From NCBI GenBank assembly GCA_035534635.1, contig DATLRP010000032.1, positions 14,236-78,235 on the forward strand: a DNA stretch of 64,000 nt, written 5' to 3'. The notes beneath the pieces are model-generated. The model made no database searches and was not told where the DNA came from. It saw only the letters and a program-made list of their open reading frames with translations. The translations under genes and the position numbers were made by a program. The DNA is from Telmatobacter sp035534635. GTDB lineage: Bacteria > Acidobacteriota > Terriglobia > Terriglobales > Acidobacteriaceae. Each line of letters starts with the position of its first letter. Positions within the stretch are counted from its first letter, which is position 1. Of the stretch, positions 16,912-26,457 are shown one piece after another.

Positions 16912-19317
16912 ATGGCAACCCATATTCCGCAATCCGATGCCGTGCTGGGCGCCGCCGCGGATGCCGCAACGGCGGCCACCCGGACGGTGAATATGCCAGT
17001 GGGCATTCCCGGCCACACACTGCATGAGGAAAAGCGCACGATTCCGGCCAGCGAGCCGCCCGTGCTGCCGGTGAACACGGAGCTGAACTACATCGGCAAG
17101 CCGACGGAGCGCTGGGATGGCCTCGAAAAGGCTACCGGGCGCGCGCGTTATACGATTGACGTCCAGTTGCCGGGCATGCTCTACGCAAGTTTTGTGGACG
17201 CGAAGATTCCGCACGCAAGGATTCTGTCGATTGACACCTCGGAGGCGGAAAAGCATCCGGGCGTAAAGGGCGTGCACGTCATCCAGCATGAGCTGGGCAA
17301 CGCGGTGTTGCGCAATCCGGCGCTCGACCAGTCCAAATATCCGGTGGTGCGCTACGCGGGCCAACCCATCGCGGCCGTTGCGGCCACCACGCCCCAGGCG
17401 GCGGAAGAAGCCGCAGCCATGGTGAAGGTGAAGTACGACGCGATGCCCTTCGTGGTGGACCAGAACCTTGCGCGCGAGCCCAATGCGCCGCTGGTGTTTC
17501 CCGGACCGGCCGATGAGGCCGGTTCAGCAGGCGGGGGCGGCGGTGACCACGACGCGAAGCAAACGGGCAACATCCACGGGCCTTCGGTGAACAAGCATGG
17601 CGACGCGGAGCAGGGCTTCAAGGACGCGGACGTGGTGGTGGACGCGCACTACACCACGCAGGTGCAGACGCATTCGGCGCTGGAGACGCACGGCGTGGTG
17701 GCAGACTGGAAGCCGGATATGCTCACCGTCTACGCCTCCACGCAGGGCACAGCCTCTGTACGCGAAGAGCTTGCGGGCTTCTTCAAACTGCCCATGGCGA
17801 AGGTGCGCGTGATTACCGAATACATGGGCGGCGGCTTCGGCGCCAAGTTCGGTGCGGGCAACCCGGGCGTGGTGGCCGCGGCGCTCTCGCACAAAACGGG
17901 CGCGCCTGTATGGCTGATGCTGAACCGCGAGGAGGAGCATCTTTCCGTCGGCAACCGCCCCAGCTCTGACCAGCGGCTGCGCATCGGCGCGAAGAAGGAC
18001 GGCACCATCACGGCCATTCAGCTCATCACCTACGGCACGGCGGGCTGCGGCACGGGCGCCGGATGCGCCGGGCCGGCCACCAACCTTTACAAGTGGGCCG
18101 CGCTGCACACCGAGGAGAACGACGTCTTCATCAACGCGGGCCCCGCGGCAGCCTTTCGCGCGCCCGGCCATCCGCAGGGAGCCTTCGCGCTGGAGCAGTC
18201 CATCGACGAACTGGCCGCCGGCTTGAACATGGACCCCATCGACCTGCGCGACCGCATCGACGAGAATCCGGTGCGCCGCGTGCAGCGCCAGATGATCCGC
18301 GCGAGCGACATCTGGAAGTCGCGCAACCCGAAACCCAACGCAGACGCGGGCCCGGTGAAGCGCGGCGTGGGCCTTTCGCAGTCCATCTGGTACCGCTTCA
18401 TCAACCGCAACTCCGCGGCTGAAGTGCGCGTGCACAAGGACGGCTCGCTGGAAGTGCTCTCCGCCGTGCAGGACATCGGCAGCGGCATCAAGACGGTGAT
18501 GGCGCAGATTGTGGCCGAGCAGTTCGGCGTGCCCCCGGCGAAGATTGCAGTGAAGGTGGGCGACACCAATTATCCGGTGGGGCCGAATTCCGGCGGCAGC
18601 GTGACCACGGCCTCACTCACTCCGGCGGTGCGCGACGCGGCGTGGCAGGCCTCGCAGAAGTTCATGGCCAGCATTGCGCCGGCGCTGCACACGACGGCCG
18701 CGGACCTGACGATCTCCGGCGGCATGGTGCACAGCGCCTCAGGCAAGTTCCAGCCGATGAGCTTTCGCGCGGCGGCGGCGAAGATGGACACGGACCAGGT
18801 CTCCGCGCAGGCGAAGCGCGTGGCTGACTACGACCCGAAGCACTACGACACTTACGGCGGCGTGGACGTTGCCGAAGTGGCTGTGGACACGGAGACGGGC
18901 CGCATCCATGTGAAGCGTGTTCTGGCGGTGCACGACTGCGGACGGCCGATGAATCCGACACAGACGATCAGCCAGATTAACGGCGGCGTCATCCAGGGCA
19001 TCTCCTACACGCTCTTTGAGCACCGGCTGCTCGACCCGAACTACGGCCTGATGGTGAACGCGAACCTGGACAAGTACAAGATTGCGGGCTCGTTTGAAAT
19101 TCCCGAGATCGAAGTGCAACTCACCGAGTCCTACATCGGGCAGAGCTCGACCGATGCTTCCGGCATCGGCGAGGCCGCGGGCATCATCTCCGCCGGCGCC
19201 GCCATCGGCAATGCGTTTTACAACGCGACCGGCGTTCGCATTCGCCAGTTACCCATGACGCCCGCGGTGGTGCTCCCCGCGCTGAACCAGCCCCAATCAA
19301 CGATGGAGGCTCTATGA
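16912..19317 (+). CDS. Aldehyde/xanthine oxidoreductase molybdopterin-binding subunit
   Basis: Catalytic subunit that hydroxylates an aldehyde or N-heterocycle at the molybdenum site. The 801 residues include the first fold (IGKPTERWDGLEKATGRARYT, about 55-75), the Moco-binding glycine loop YMGGGFGAKFG, AAFRAPGHPQGAFALEQ, VQDIGSGIKTVMAQ, and near the C-terminus the catalytic Glu in ASGIGEAAGI. A Gly-rich insertion (SAGGGGGDHDAKQTG, about 203-217) is unusual but probably a surface loop. It has no signal of its own and would be carried out by the Tat leader of the 2Fe-2S subunit. Its last codons overlap the next gene as ATGA. Substrate cannot be predicted; an aldehyde is favoured by the PaoB-like partner. 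Confidence 0.95.
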   Translation: MATHIPQSDAVLGAAADAATAATRTVNMPVGIPGHTLHEEKRTIPASEPPVLPVNTELNYIGKPTERWDGLEKATGRARYTIDVQLPGMLYASFVDAKIPHARILSIDTSEAEKHPGVKGVHVIQHELGNAVLRNPALDQSKYPVVRYAGQPIAAVAATTPQAAEEAAAMVKVKYDAMPFVVDQNLAREPNAPLVFPGPADEAGSAGGGGGDHDAKQTGNIHGPSVNKHGDAEQGFKDADVVVDAHYTTQVQTHSALETHGVVADWKPDMLTVYASTQGTASVREELAGFFKLPMAKVRVITEYMGGGFGAKFGAGNPGVVAAALSHKTGAPVWLMLNREEEHLSVGNRPSSDQRLRIGAKKDGTITAIQLITYGTAGCGTGAGCAGPATNLYKWAALHTEENDVFINAGPAAAFRAPGHPQGAFALEQSIDELAAGLNMDPIDLRDRIDENPVRRVQRQMIRASDIWKSRNPKPNADAGPVKRGVGLSQSIWYRFINRNSAAEVRVHKDGSLEVLSAVQDIGSGIKTVMAQIVAEQFGVPPAKIAVKVGDTNYPVGPNSGGSVTTASLTPAVRDAAWQASQKFMASIAPALHTTAADLTISGGMVHSASGKFQPMSFRAAAAKMDTDQVSAQAKRVADYDPKHYDTYGGVDVAEVAVDTETGRIHVKRVLAVHDCGRPMNPTQTISQINGGVIQGISYTLFEHRLLDPNYGLMVNANLDKYKIAGSFEIPEIEVQLTESYIGQSSTDASGIGEAAGIISAGAAIGNAFYNATGVRIRQLPMTPAVVLPALNQPQSTMEAL

Positions 19318-20315
19318 ACTCCTTCACTCTTGCCGAATGCACCACGGTGGATGCCGCGCTGAGCCAGCTCAAGGACGGCGCGGTGGTGAAAGCCGGCGGC
19401 GTGGATCTGCTGGACCGGATGAAGAACGGCACGGACACGCCCACGCGCCTGGTGAACATTCGCCCCATCCACGAGCTGCGCGGCGTCGAGCAAACCGATG
19501 CGGGCCTGCGCATCGGCGCGCTCGCCACGCTGGCCGAAGTGGCCGATCATCCGGCGATTCGCGCGCGCTACACGGTGCTCTCTGACGCCTGCGGCCACGC
19601 GGCCACGCCGCACATTCGCAACATGGCCACCATGGGCGGAAACCTGCTGCAGGAGCTGCAATGCTGGTACTTCCGCTCGGCGGATTTCCAGTGCCTGCGC
19701 AAGGGCACGGAGATCTGCTTCGCCTTCTCCGGGCTCAACCAGTACCACGCCATCATGGATTACGGCGGCTGCCCGTCCGTTGCGCCGTCGTCGGGCGCGG
19801 TGGCCGTGCTGGCGCTGGGCGGGAGCGTGGAGCTCGAGTCCGCCAAGCGCGGCAAGCGCACGGTGCCCATTCGCGAGCTCTATGTGCAGCCGGACGCAAA
19901 TCCGCATCGCTTCCACGTGATGGAGCCCGACGAGTTGCTGACGGCGATAGTGATTCCCAAGCCGGCGGCGGGAACCCGCTCGGCCTATCAGAAATACGGC
20001 GACAAGGAGAGCCATGACTGGGCCAATGCCGACGCGGGCATTGTGCTGGAGATGGACGGCAGCATCTGCCGCCGCGCGGTGGTGGCCATGGGCGCGGCGT
20101 CGCCGGTGGTGCGCCGCTCAAAAGAGGCTGAAGCCGTGCTCACGGGCAAGGCGATTACGCCGCAGACGGCGCGCGCGGCCGGTGAAGCCGCGATGACCGG
20201 TGCCATGCCGCTCTCAATGAACGGATACAAAGTGCGGCTTTTCCCGGTGGCCATCGCACGCACCATTCTGCTGGCCGCCGGACAGATGGGCCGCGACCCC
20301 AGCGCCGCCGGCTGA
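19314..20315 (+). CDS. Aldehyde oxidoreductase FAD-binding subunit with 4Fe-4S cysteines (PaoB-like)
   Basis: Third subunit of the complex, carrying FAD. The 333-residue protein has the CO-dehydrogenase flavoprotein fold with VVKAGGVDLLDRMK near the start and the FAD loop ATPHIRNMATMGGNLLQ at about 97-113. Directly after it come Cys117, Cys127, Cys135 and Cys153 (QCWYFR, CLRKGTEIC, YGGC), the same layout as the extra 4Fe-4S site of E. coli PaoB. This marks the complex as PaoABC-type rather than classical xanthine dehydrogenase. Its start overlaps the molybdopterin subunit stop. No XdhC/PaoD maturation chaperone follows in the cluster. Confidence 0.95.
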   Translation: MNSFTLAECTTVDAALSQLKDGAVVKAGGVDLLDRMKNGTDTPTRLVNIRPIHELRGVEQTDAGLRIGALATLAEVADHPAIRARYTVLSDACGHAATPHIRNMATMGGNLLQELQCWYFRSADFQCLRKGTEICFAFSGLNQYHAIMDYGGCPSVAPSSGAVAVLALGGSVELESAKRGKRTVPIRELYVQPDANPHRFHVMEPDELLTAIVIPKPAAGTRSAYQKYGDKESHDWANADAGIVLEMDGSICRRAVVAMGAASPVVRRSKEAEAVLTGKAITPQTARAAGEAAMTGAMPLSMNGYKVRLFPVAIARTILLAAGQMGRDPSAAG

Positions 20316-20370
20316 GCGGCACGCAGCCGCGCCGCAAGCAAACAGATTACGGCGCAGAAAGGAATTGCTC

Positions 20371-20595
20371 ATGAGCCTTGCCACGGAACGCCCCACGCAG
20401 CCCTGCCAGTGCCTGCGCACCAAGAACCCCTACGGCACCACGCCGCAGAACGCCGAATCATGGCTTCCCGGCGTGGCGGCCAGCTCCACCTACTGGTGCC
20501 TGCGCACCATGGGCCCGGCCGGACCGGATGAGCACTTCGTGCATTTGTCGCAATGCACACCTGGGCGTCGCTGCTACCAGGCCGCCGAAGAATAG
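20371..20595 (+). CDS. Small Cys-rich protein following the PaoABC-like genes
   Basis: A 74-residue protein of unknown function, starting at the ATG at 20371 with an AAAGGA ribosome binding site. It contains five Cys (12, 14, 43, 62, 68) in CQCLRT, YWCLRT and QCTPGRRCY, so the tetrapeptide CLRT occurs twice, about 29 residues apart. There is no signal peptide or membrane segment. It lies 55 bases after the FAD subunit on the same strand, suggesting co-transcription, and could bind metal or an Fe-S cluster or assist the molybdoenzyme. The function is a guess from context; the coding call rests on the ribosome binding site, position and residue pattern. Confidence 0.72.
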   Translation: MSLATERPTQPCQCLRTKNPYGTTPQNAESWLPGVAASSTYWCLRTMGPAGPDEHFVHLSQCTPGRRCYQAAEE

Positions 20596-20687
20596 ACGGG
20601 GCAATCCGCACCCGCACTTCGTTCTTTGCGACGGAACTGCACGCACGCACTCTGCATCGCCATGCCGCTCTGCGAAAATAAGTAGAG

Positions 20688-22664
20688 ATGCTCTCTCTGC
20701 AAAAGGCCGGCAAGCGCTTTGGACCGCGCATTCTTTTTCTTGAGGCCGACTGGCTGATTCGCGGCAAAGAAAAGACGGCGCTGGTGGGCGCAAACGGCAC
20801 CGGCAAATCCACATTAATGAAGATTATGGCCGGGCTGGAGCCGCTGGATTACGGCGCGCTGCAGCAGACGCGCGGGATGAGCATCGGCTACCTGCCGCAG
20901 GAGGGCCTGCGGCTGACCGGGCGCACGGTCTTTCAGGAGTGCCTGAGCGTCTTTGACGAGCTGCGCGCCATGGAGCGCGAAATCGAGCAACAGGCCGGGC
21001 GGCTCTCTGAGCTGGACCACGCCAGCGCGGAGTACGAATCTGTCGCCGAGCGCTACTCCATGTTGCAGGATCGTTTTCACGCGCTCGATGGTTATGCACT
21101 CGACGCGCAGGTGGGCAGCGTGCTCACCGGACTTGGCTTTGGCAAGGAGGACTGGCCGCGGCTGACCGACGAGTTCAGCGGCGGCTGGCAGATGCGGATT
21201 GCGCTGGCCAAGCTGCTGCTGGCGCGGCCCAACCTGCTGCTGCTGGACGAGCCGACCAATCATCTGGACCTGGAGACGCGCAACTGGCTGGAAGACTATC
21301 TCAGGAGTTATCCCTTCGGTTACATCCTTATTTCTCACGACCGCTACTTTCTGGATGTCACCATCGACCGCACGGTGGAGATATGGAACAAGCGGCTGAC
21401 GACTTATCAAGGCAATTTCACCAGGTATCTCAGCCAGAAGGAAGAACGCCGCGCGCAGTTACTTGCGGCCTGGCGCAACCAGCGCGAGCAGGTTGAGCAC
21501 CTGGAAGCGTTCATCAATCGATTCAGATATCAGGCCACCAAGGCCAGGCAGGTGCAATCGCGCATCAAGGAACTGGAAAAGATCGAACGCATTCAAGTTC
21601 CCGAGGAAGAGCCCGTCATCCACTTCAGCTTTCCGCAGCCGTTGCCTTCAGGGCGCATGGTGGCGGAGGCCGAAGGGCTGGCCAAGAGCTACGGGCCGAA
21701 GCAGGTCTTCGCCGGCGGGCGATTCACCATCGAGCGCGGCGACCGCGTGGCGCTCGTCGGCGTAAACGGCGCGGGCAAGTCCACGCTGATCCGTATGCTG
21801 ACCGGCATGGAGCAGCCCACCGAGGGAACCATCAAGTTAGGCCACAACGTGGTGAGCGAATACTTCGCGCAGGACCAGTACAAGGTGCTGGACCCGGAGG
21901 CGCGCATGCTGGAGGACATGAGCCGCGCCGCGCGCAAGGTGGGGGAGGGGGAACTGCGGTCGCTGCTCGGATGCTTCCTGTTTTCCGGCGACGATGTCTT
22001 CAAGCCGCTGGGCGTGCTTTCCGGCGGCGAGCGCAACCGCTATGCGCTGGCGCGGATTCTGGTGTCGCCCTCGAATTTCCTGCTGCTGGACGAGCCGACG
22101 AACCACCTAGACATGCGTGCGAAAGACGTACTACTGGAAGCGCTGGCGGCCTTCAGCGGCACGGTGATTTTCGTCTCGCATGACCGCTACTTCATTGACC
22201 GGCTTGCGACGCGCGTGCTTGAAGTGGAGAACGGCGCAATCGCGACCTACGAGGGCAACTACGAGGAATATCTGCGCTGGAAGGCCGCACGGGCGCTGGC
22301 TTCGACTGCGGCTTTTCCGGAGGCGGAGGCGAAGTCTGCTTCGCAAACTTCGGCAGCGCCTGATTCCGATGCGGACGCGGCGGGCGGTGACGGGAGCGCG
22401 GAGACGCGCAGTGAGTCGAACGGGGCTCGTGTGCGGCGGCTGAATCCCATCAAGCAGCGGCAGATGGAGGAGCGCTGCGCGTTTCTTGAGGAGGAAATTC
22501 CGCGCGTGGAGGCGGCGCTGGCCAACACCGAGCAGGAGCTGGGCGTCTATGTTTCGGCGACGGAGACTGAGCGGCTGACAGTGCTCGCCGCGAACCTGCG
22601 CGAACAGGCCGCGGCGCTGACAGCCGAGTGGGAAGAGCTGACCTTGCAGCTTGAAGGCGGGTAA
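20688..22664 (+). CDS. ABC-F family ATPase (translation factor type)
   Basis: Tandem-ATPase protein of the ABC-F group, which act on ribosomes rather than as transporters. The 658 residues have two nucleotide-binding domains: Walker A GANGTGKST with signature FSGGWQMR and Walker B LLLLDEPTNHLD in the first; GVNGAGKST, LSGGERNR and FLLLDEPTNHLD in the second. The linker between them is rich in Arg/Lys/Gln (the P-site tRNA-interaction motif region, about 235-300). The C-terminus has an Ala/Ser/Asp-rich spacer and a ~75-residue coiled coil, as in Uup/YheS-like members. No membrane segments. Subgroup not assigned. Confidence 0.93.
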   Translation: MLSLQKAGKRFGPRILFLEADWLIRGKEKTALVGANGTGKSTLMKIMAGLEPLDYGALQQTRGMSIGYLPQEGLRLTGRTVFQECLSVFDELRAMEREIEQQAGRLSELDHASAEYESVAERYSMLQDRFHALDGYALDAQVGSVLTGLGFGKEDWPRLTDEFSGGWQMRIALAKLLLARPNLLLLDEPTNHLDLETRNWLEDYLRSYPFGYILISHDRYFLDVTIDRTVEIWNKRLTTYQGNFTRYLSQKEERRAQLLAAWRNQREQVEHLEAFINRFRYQATKARQVQSRIKELEKIERIQVPEEEPVIHFSFPQPLPSGRMVAEAEGLAKSYGPKQVFAGGRFTIERGDRVALVGVNGAGKSTLIRMLTGMEQPTEGTIKLGHNVVSEYFAQDQYKVLDPEARMLEDMSRAARKVGEGELRSLLGCFLFSGDDVFKPLGVLSGGERNRYALARILVSPSNFLLLDEPTNHLDMRAKDVLLEALAAFSGTVIFVSHDRYFIDRLATRVLEVENGAIATYEGNYEEYLRWKAARALASTAAFPEAEAKSASQTSAAPDSDADAAGGDGSAETRSESNGARVRRLNPIKQRQMEERCAFLEEEIPRVEAALANTEQELGVYVSATETERLTVLAANLREQAAALTAEWEELTLQLEGG

Positions 22665-22772
22665 GGCGGCGAGCCGCGCAACGGCGGCCGCGTGGGAATT
22701 GGGCCGGCGTCAGGGGCGGAACAAATGAGCTGAGACAACCGTCACAGCGCATCAGGCATAATCAAAGGAACG

Positions 22773-25661
22773 ATGGCCTACCTGTGGAAGCCCGAAAGCT
22801 GGTCGCAGCGACTGGCGGAGCTGGAAGCGCGGACCGGCGACCTGAAAGAAGCGCCGCTCCGGCGCGACGTGCGCTCCCTGGGCACGCTGCTGGGCGCGGT
22901 GCTGCGCGAGCAGGCCGGCGACGAGCTTTTCGAGCAGGTGGAGGCGCTGCGGCAGGGCACTATTCGTCGGCGCGACGCCGAGGCTGGCGGACGCGACGAA
23001 GAGGCCGCGCAGCACGCCGAGCAGGCGCTCAGGCTGGTGCACTCGCTTCCCGTTGAGCAGGCGCTGCGGCTGACGCGAGCCTTCGCATTCTACTTCGAGC
23101 TCATCAACCTGGCGGAGACCAACCACCGCAAGCGGCGGCGGCTGGCCTTGCAGGTCGGCGGCGAAGCCGGGCGGCAGCGCGGCTCGCTGGCAGGCACGCT
23201 GGCCGAGATGCGCCGCGTGGGCATTGGCGCGGAGGAAGCCATGGACTGGCTGCGCAAGGTGCTTATTGTGCCGGTATTCACGGCGCACCCCACTGAGGTG
23301 GCGCGGCGGTCAGTGATGTTCAAGCGGCGGCGCATTGGGGAATTTCTGGCGGCGCTGGACCGGATTCCGATTCCCGACGAGGACCTGGCTCGCCTCGAAG
23401 AGCAGGTGCGCGCGGAGATTACCAGCCTGTGGCAGACCGACGAGGTGCGCTCGCGGCGACCCACGGTTTACGACGAGATCAAGATGGGGCTGGACTACTA
23501 CGACGTCTCCATCTTCGCCACGCTGCCCACGCTTTACCGCGAGATTGCCGAGGCGCTGCGCGCGGCCTACGGACTGGAAATCGAGGCGCATGCCCTGCCG
23601 CTGCTGCTGCGCTTCGGCTCATGGATTGGCGGCGATCGCGACGGAAACCCGTTTGTGACGCCGGAGGTGACGCGCGATGCCATTCGCCTCGCGCGCGGTC
23701 ACCTGCTGCTCTACTACCAGCGGCGGCTGAACACCATCATGGAGCTACTGACCTCAAGCGCGCAGCAGCGGCCGGTCAGCGAGGCGCTGCGGGAGCGGCT
23801 GCAGGCCTATGTGACGCGCGTGCACACTCCGGAGGCGCAGGTCTTCGGCACGCAATATGAGTTTGAAATTTACCGGCGGTTTGTCATCTGCCTGAAGGCG
23901 CGTCTGCAGCGCACGCTGCAGGCGATGAACCGCTCCGCGCAAGCCCCGAGCGCGCCCATGCCGGTGATGGCGTTCGCGCTGGCGCAGGGCCAGGAAAGAG
24001 GACAGGACCAGCTTGCGCAGGTGCTGCCGCCCTACAGCGGCGTGGAGGAGTTCCTCGACGATCTCGAAACGATGCGCACGTCGCTTGCCGCGCACGGCGG
24101 GCTGCGGATTGCGCAAACCCTGCTGGATCCCCTGATTCTGCAGGTGCGCACCTTCGGGCTGCACCTCCACACGCTGGACATTCGCCAGCATGCGCGCGTG
24201 CTTGCTGCCGCGCTGAAAGAAGCGATTGCCGACACCATTGCGCCAAGCCTGGCCGGAGAACTTTCCGCGGAGACATCCAACGTGCTGGAGACCTTCCGTG
24301 TGGTCAGCGAGGTGAAGGCCGGCTGCTCACCGGAGGCAATTCGGCAATACGTCATCAGCGGCGCGTCCACGGTGGAGGATGTGCTGGCCGTGGTGCGGCT
24401 GGCGCGGCTGGGCGGCGTGCGCGTGGAGGGCAATAGCGGCGAGCCGGGCCAGACCGGCACGGAGAAAGACCCGGGGCTGATGCCGGTGCCGCTCTTCGAG
24501 TCAATTGAGGATTTGCGCCGCGCGCCCGAAGTGTGCCGCCAGTTGTGGCAGCGCGAGGATTATCGCCGGCTGCTGGAGAGCTGGGGCAACTGGCAGGAAG
24601 TGATGCTGGGCTACTCGGACTCAAACAAGGACGGCGGCATGCTGACCAGCACGTGGGAGATCTTCCGCGCGCATCGCGGCCTGCACGTGGTGGCGCGAGA
24701 ATGTGGCGTGAAGCTGCGGCTCTTCCACGGGCGCGGCGGCACGGTGGGTCGCGGCGGCGGCCCCACCCACCGCGCCATCTTTGCCCAGCCCATGGATTCT
24801 TTCGAGGGACAGCTTCGCATCACCGAACAGGGCGAGGTGCTCAACTTCAAATATGCCGACGAGGTGCTGGCCGAGCGTAATCTCGAACTGATGATCGCCG
24901 CGTCGCTCGATGCGCTTGCCCGGCCCAATGCACGCGACCCCGAAGGCCACTTTACCGGCGTGCTGAAGCCGAAGTGGGAGGCGGCGCTCGACGAGTTGTC
25001 GCAGATTTCCTTCGGCTTCTATCGCACGCACATTCTCGAAAGCCCGGACGTCATCACCTACTTCGAGCAGTCCACGCCGGTGGGCGAGCTGGAGCACGCA
25101 AAGATCGGCTCGAGGCCCTCGCGGCGCAAGTCATCGCCGCACATCGGCGACCTGCGCGCCATTCCGTGGGTCTTTGGATGGACGCAGTCGCGGCTGCTTG
25201 TGCCGGCGTGGTTCGGCGTGGGCTTCGCGCTGGGCCAGTACCTGGAAAAGCCGGGCGCGCTCGAACTGCTGCAAACCATGGCGCACGAGTTTCCACTGTT
25301 CATTGACCTGCTGCGCAACGTGGAGATGGCGCTGGGCAAGGCGGACCTGGGCACGGCGCGGCTCTACTCCACTCTGGTGGAGGACGCGAAGCTGCGCGAG
25401 CGGGTTTATGACATGCTGGACGCTGAATTCCACCGCACGGTGCGCGCGGTGCTGGCCGTCACCGGGCAGACGGCGCTGCTTGAAAAGAATCCGGTGCTGG
25501 CGCGGTCCATCCGGCTGCGCAATCCCTATGTGGACCCCATGCACCTGATCCAGGTGGACATGCTGCGACGCAAGCGCGCGGGCGAAGATACTCCCGAAGT
25601 GAACCGCGCCCTCGCCGCCACCATCAGCGGCATCAGCGCCGGCCTGCGCAACACCGGCTGA
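22773..25661 (+). CDS. ppc: Phosphoenolpyruvate carboxylase
   Basis: Carboxylates PEP to oxaloacetate to refill the TCA cycle. The 962-residue protein contains the catalytic His172 in VFTAHPTEVARRS, FGSWIGGDRDGNPFVT, GYSDSNKDGGMLTS, the glycine-rich loop FHGRGGTVGRGGGPTH, and the canonical C-terminus ending in GLRNTG. Length is slightly above the E. coli enzyme (883), with extra sequence around 400 and 560. It is 108 bases downstream of the ABC-F gene, possibly with its own promoter. Confidence 0.97.
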   Translation: MAYLWKPESWSQRLAELEARTGDLKEAPLRRDVRSLGTLLGAVLREQAGDELFEQVEALRQGTIRRRDAEAGGRDEEAAQHAEQALRLVHSLPVEQALRLTRAFAFYFELINLAETNHRKRRRLALQVGGEAGRQRGSLAGTLAEMRRVGIGAEEAMDWLRKVLIVPVFTAHPTEVARRSVMFKRRRIGEFLAALDRIPIPDEDLARLEEQVRAEITSLWQTDEVRSRRPTVYDEIKMGLDYYDVSIFATLPTLYREIAEALRAAYGLEIEAHALPLLLRFGSWIGGDRDGNPFVTPEVTRDAIRLARGHLLLYYQRRLNTIMELLTSSAQQRPVSEALRERLQAYVTRVHTPEAQVFGTQYEFEIYRRFVICLKARLQRTLQAMNRSAQAPSAPMPVMAFALAQGQERGQDQLAQVLPPYSGVEEFLDDLETMRTSLAAHGGLRIAQTLLDPLILQVRTFGLHLHTLDIRQHARVLAAALKEAIADTIAPSLAGELSAETSNVLETFRVVSEVKAGCSPEAIRQYVISGASTVEDVLAVVRLARLGGVRVEGNSGEPGQTGTEKDPGLMPVPLFESIEDLRRAPEVCRQLWQREDYRRLLESWGNWQEVMLGYSDSNKDGGMLTSTWEIFRAHRGLHVVARECGVKLRLFHGRGGTVGRGGGPTHRAIFAQPMDSFEGQLRITEQGEVLNFKYADEVLAERNLELMIAASLDALARPNARDPEGHFTGVLKPKWEAALDELSQISFGFYRTHILESPDVITYFEQSTPVGELEHAKIGSRPSRRKSSPHIGDLRAIPWVFGWTQSRLLVPAWFGVGFALGQYLEKPGALELLQTMAHEFPLFIDLLRNVEMALGKADLGTARLYSTLVEDAKLRERVYDMLDAEFHRTVRAVLAVTGQTALLEKNPVLARSIRLRNPYVDPMHLIQVDMLRRKRAGEDTPEVNRALAATISGISAGLRNTG

Positions 25662-25698
25662 GCGCCATCGCCCTGCATCGCCGAATCGTTTTCCGCAC

Positions 25699-26457
25699 TC
25701 AGATGCCGGCGTACCAGGCATATCCGTACTCCGGATCGACTGAGCCGAGGCCGTTGCCGTAATGCTTCACAGAATCCAGGGCCGTGATGTGCGTGACGTA
25801 CTTAAGGCTCTTGTAGCCGAGCTGGCGCGGCACGCGCAGGCGCAGCGGTCCGCCGAAGGGAACGGGAAGATCGCCGTCATTCATGCCAACGGTGAGGATT
25901 GTCTGCGGATGCAGCGCGTCTGCCAAGTCAATGCTCTCCCATAAGAATGACTGGAAGGAACGGTAGACGATGTAGCGCGTCTGCGGCAGCATGCCGACTT
26001 CAGACAGCACTCCATGCAGGGGCGTTCCAATCCACTCGGCGATGTAGGACCAACCCTCTTCGCATGCCACCTCGGTAATCTGACTTTGTATCGGCATCGA
26101 CTTCAGCTCTGCGAGCGAAAAGGTGGTGGGATGCGCGACCGTGCCGTCGACCGTGAGCTTCCAGTCCTTGAAATTGGCGGCCTGCGAGCGCTGGAAGACA
26201 TCTCCGAGCGGTGCGACTTCATTGGCGAAGGGCGCTTTCGAGATCATGCTGCGGGGAAACTGGTGGGCCGGGGCATGGGCGCCGAGGATGCGCTGCGCCG
26301 CGAAGGTGAGCGTTTCGCCGGGGCCCCAGACGCCGCCGCTGTCCGGCGGGATGAGGCCATAGCGGCGCGCCATGCGGCCCGCCGTTGCAAATCCAGCAAC
26401 GCCTGCAACCGCGGCGATGCCGCCCGTTAGAAACCTGCGGCGTGAGGTTGAGCTCAT
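25699..26457 (-). CDS. YedY/MsrP-like sulfite oxidase-family molybdoenzyme, Tat-exported
   Basis: Periplasmic molybdopterin oxidoreductase of the sulfite oxidase fold. A twin-arginine leader, TSRRRFLTGGIAAVAG, opens the 252-residue protein. The Moco-binding Cys is in ITEVACEEGWSYIAEW, and LRLRVPRQLGYKSLKYVTHI is the typical C-terminal motif. MsrP family members reduce methionine sulfoxide, but this branch is only YedY-like and the partner is not an MsrQ, so the substrate is uncertain. Its ATG overlaps the stop of the upstream cytochrome b gene (ATGA). It is convergent with ppc at a distance of 37 bases. Confidence 0.92.
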   Translation of the reverse strand: MSSTSRRRFLTGGIAAVAGVAGFATAGRMARRYGLIPPDSGGVWGPGETLTFAAQRILGAHAPAHQFPRSMISKAPFANEVAPLGDVFQRSQAANFKDWKLTVDGTVAHPTTFSLAELKSMPIQSQITEVACEEGWSYIAEWIGTPLHGVLSEVGMLPQTRYIVYRSFQSFLWESIDLADALHPQTILTVGMNDGDLPVPFGGPLRLRVPRQLGYKSLKYVTHITALDSVKHYGNGLGSVDPEYGYAWYAGI

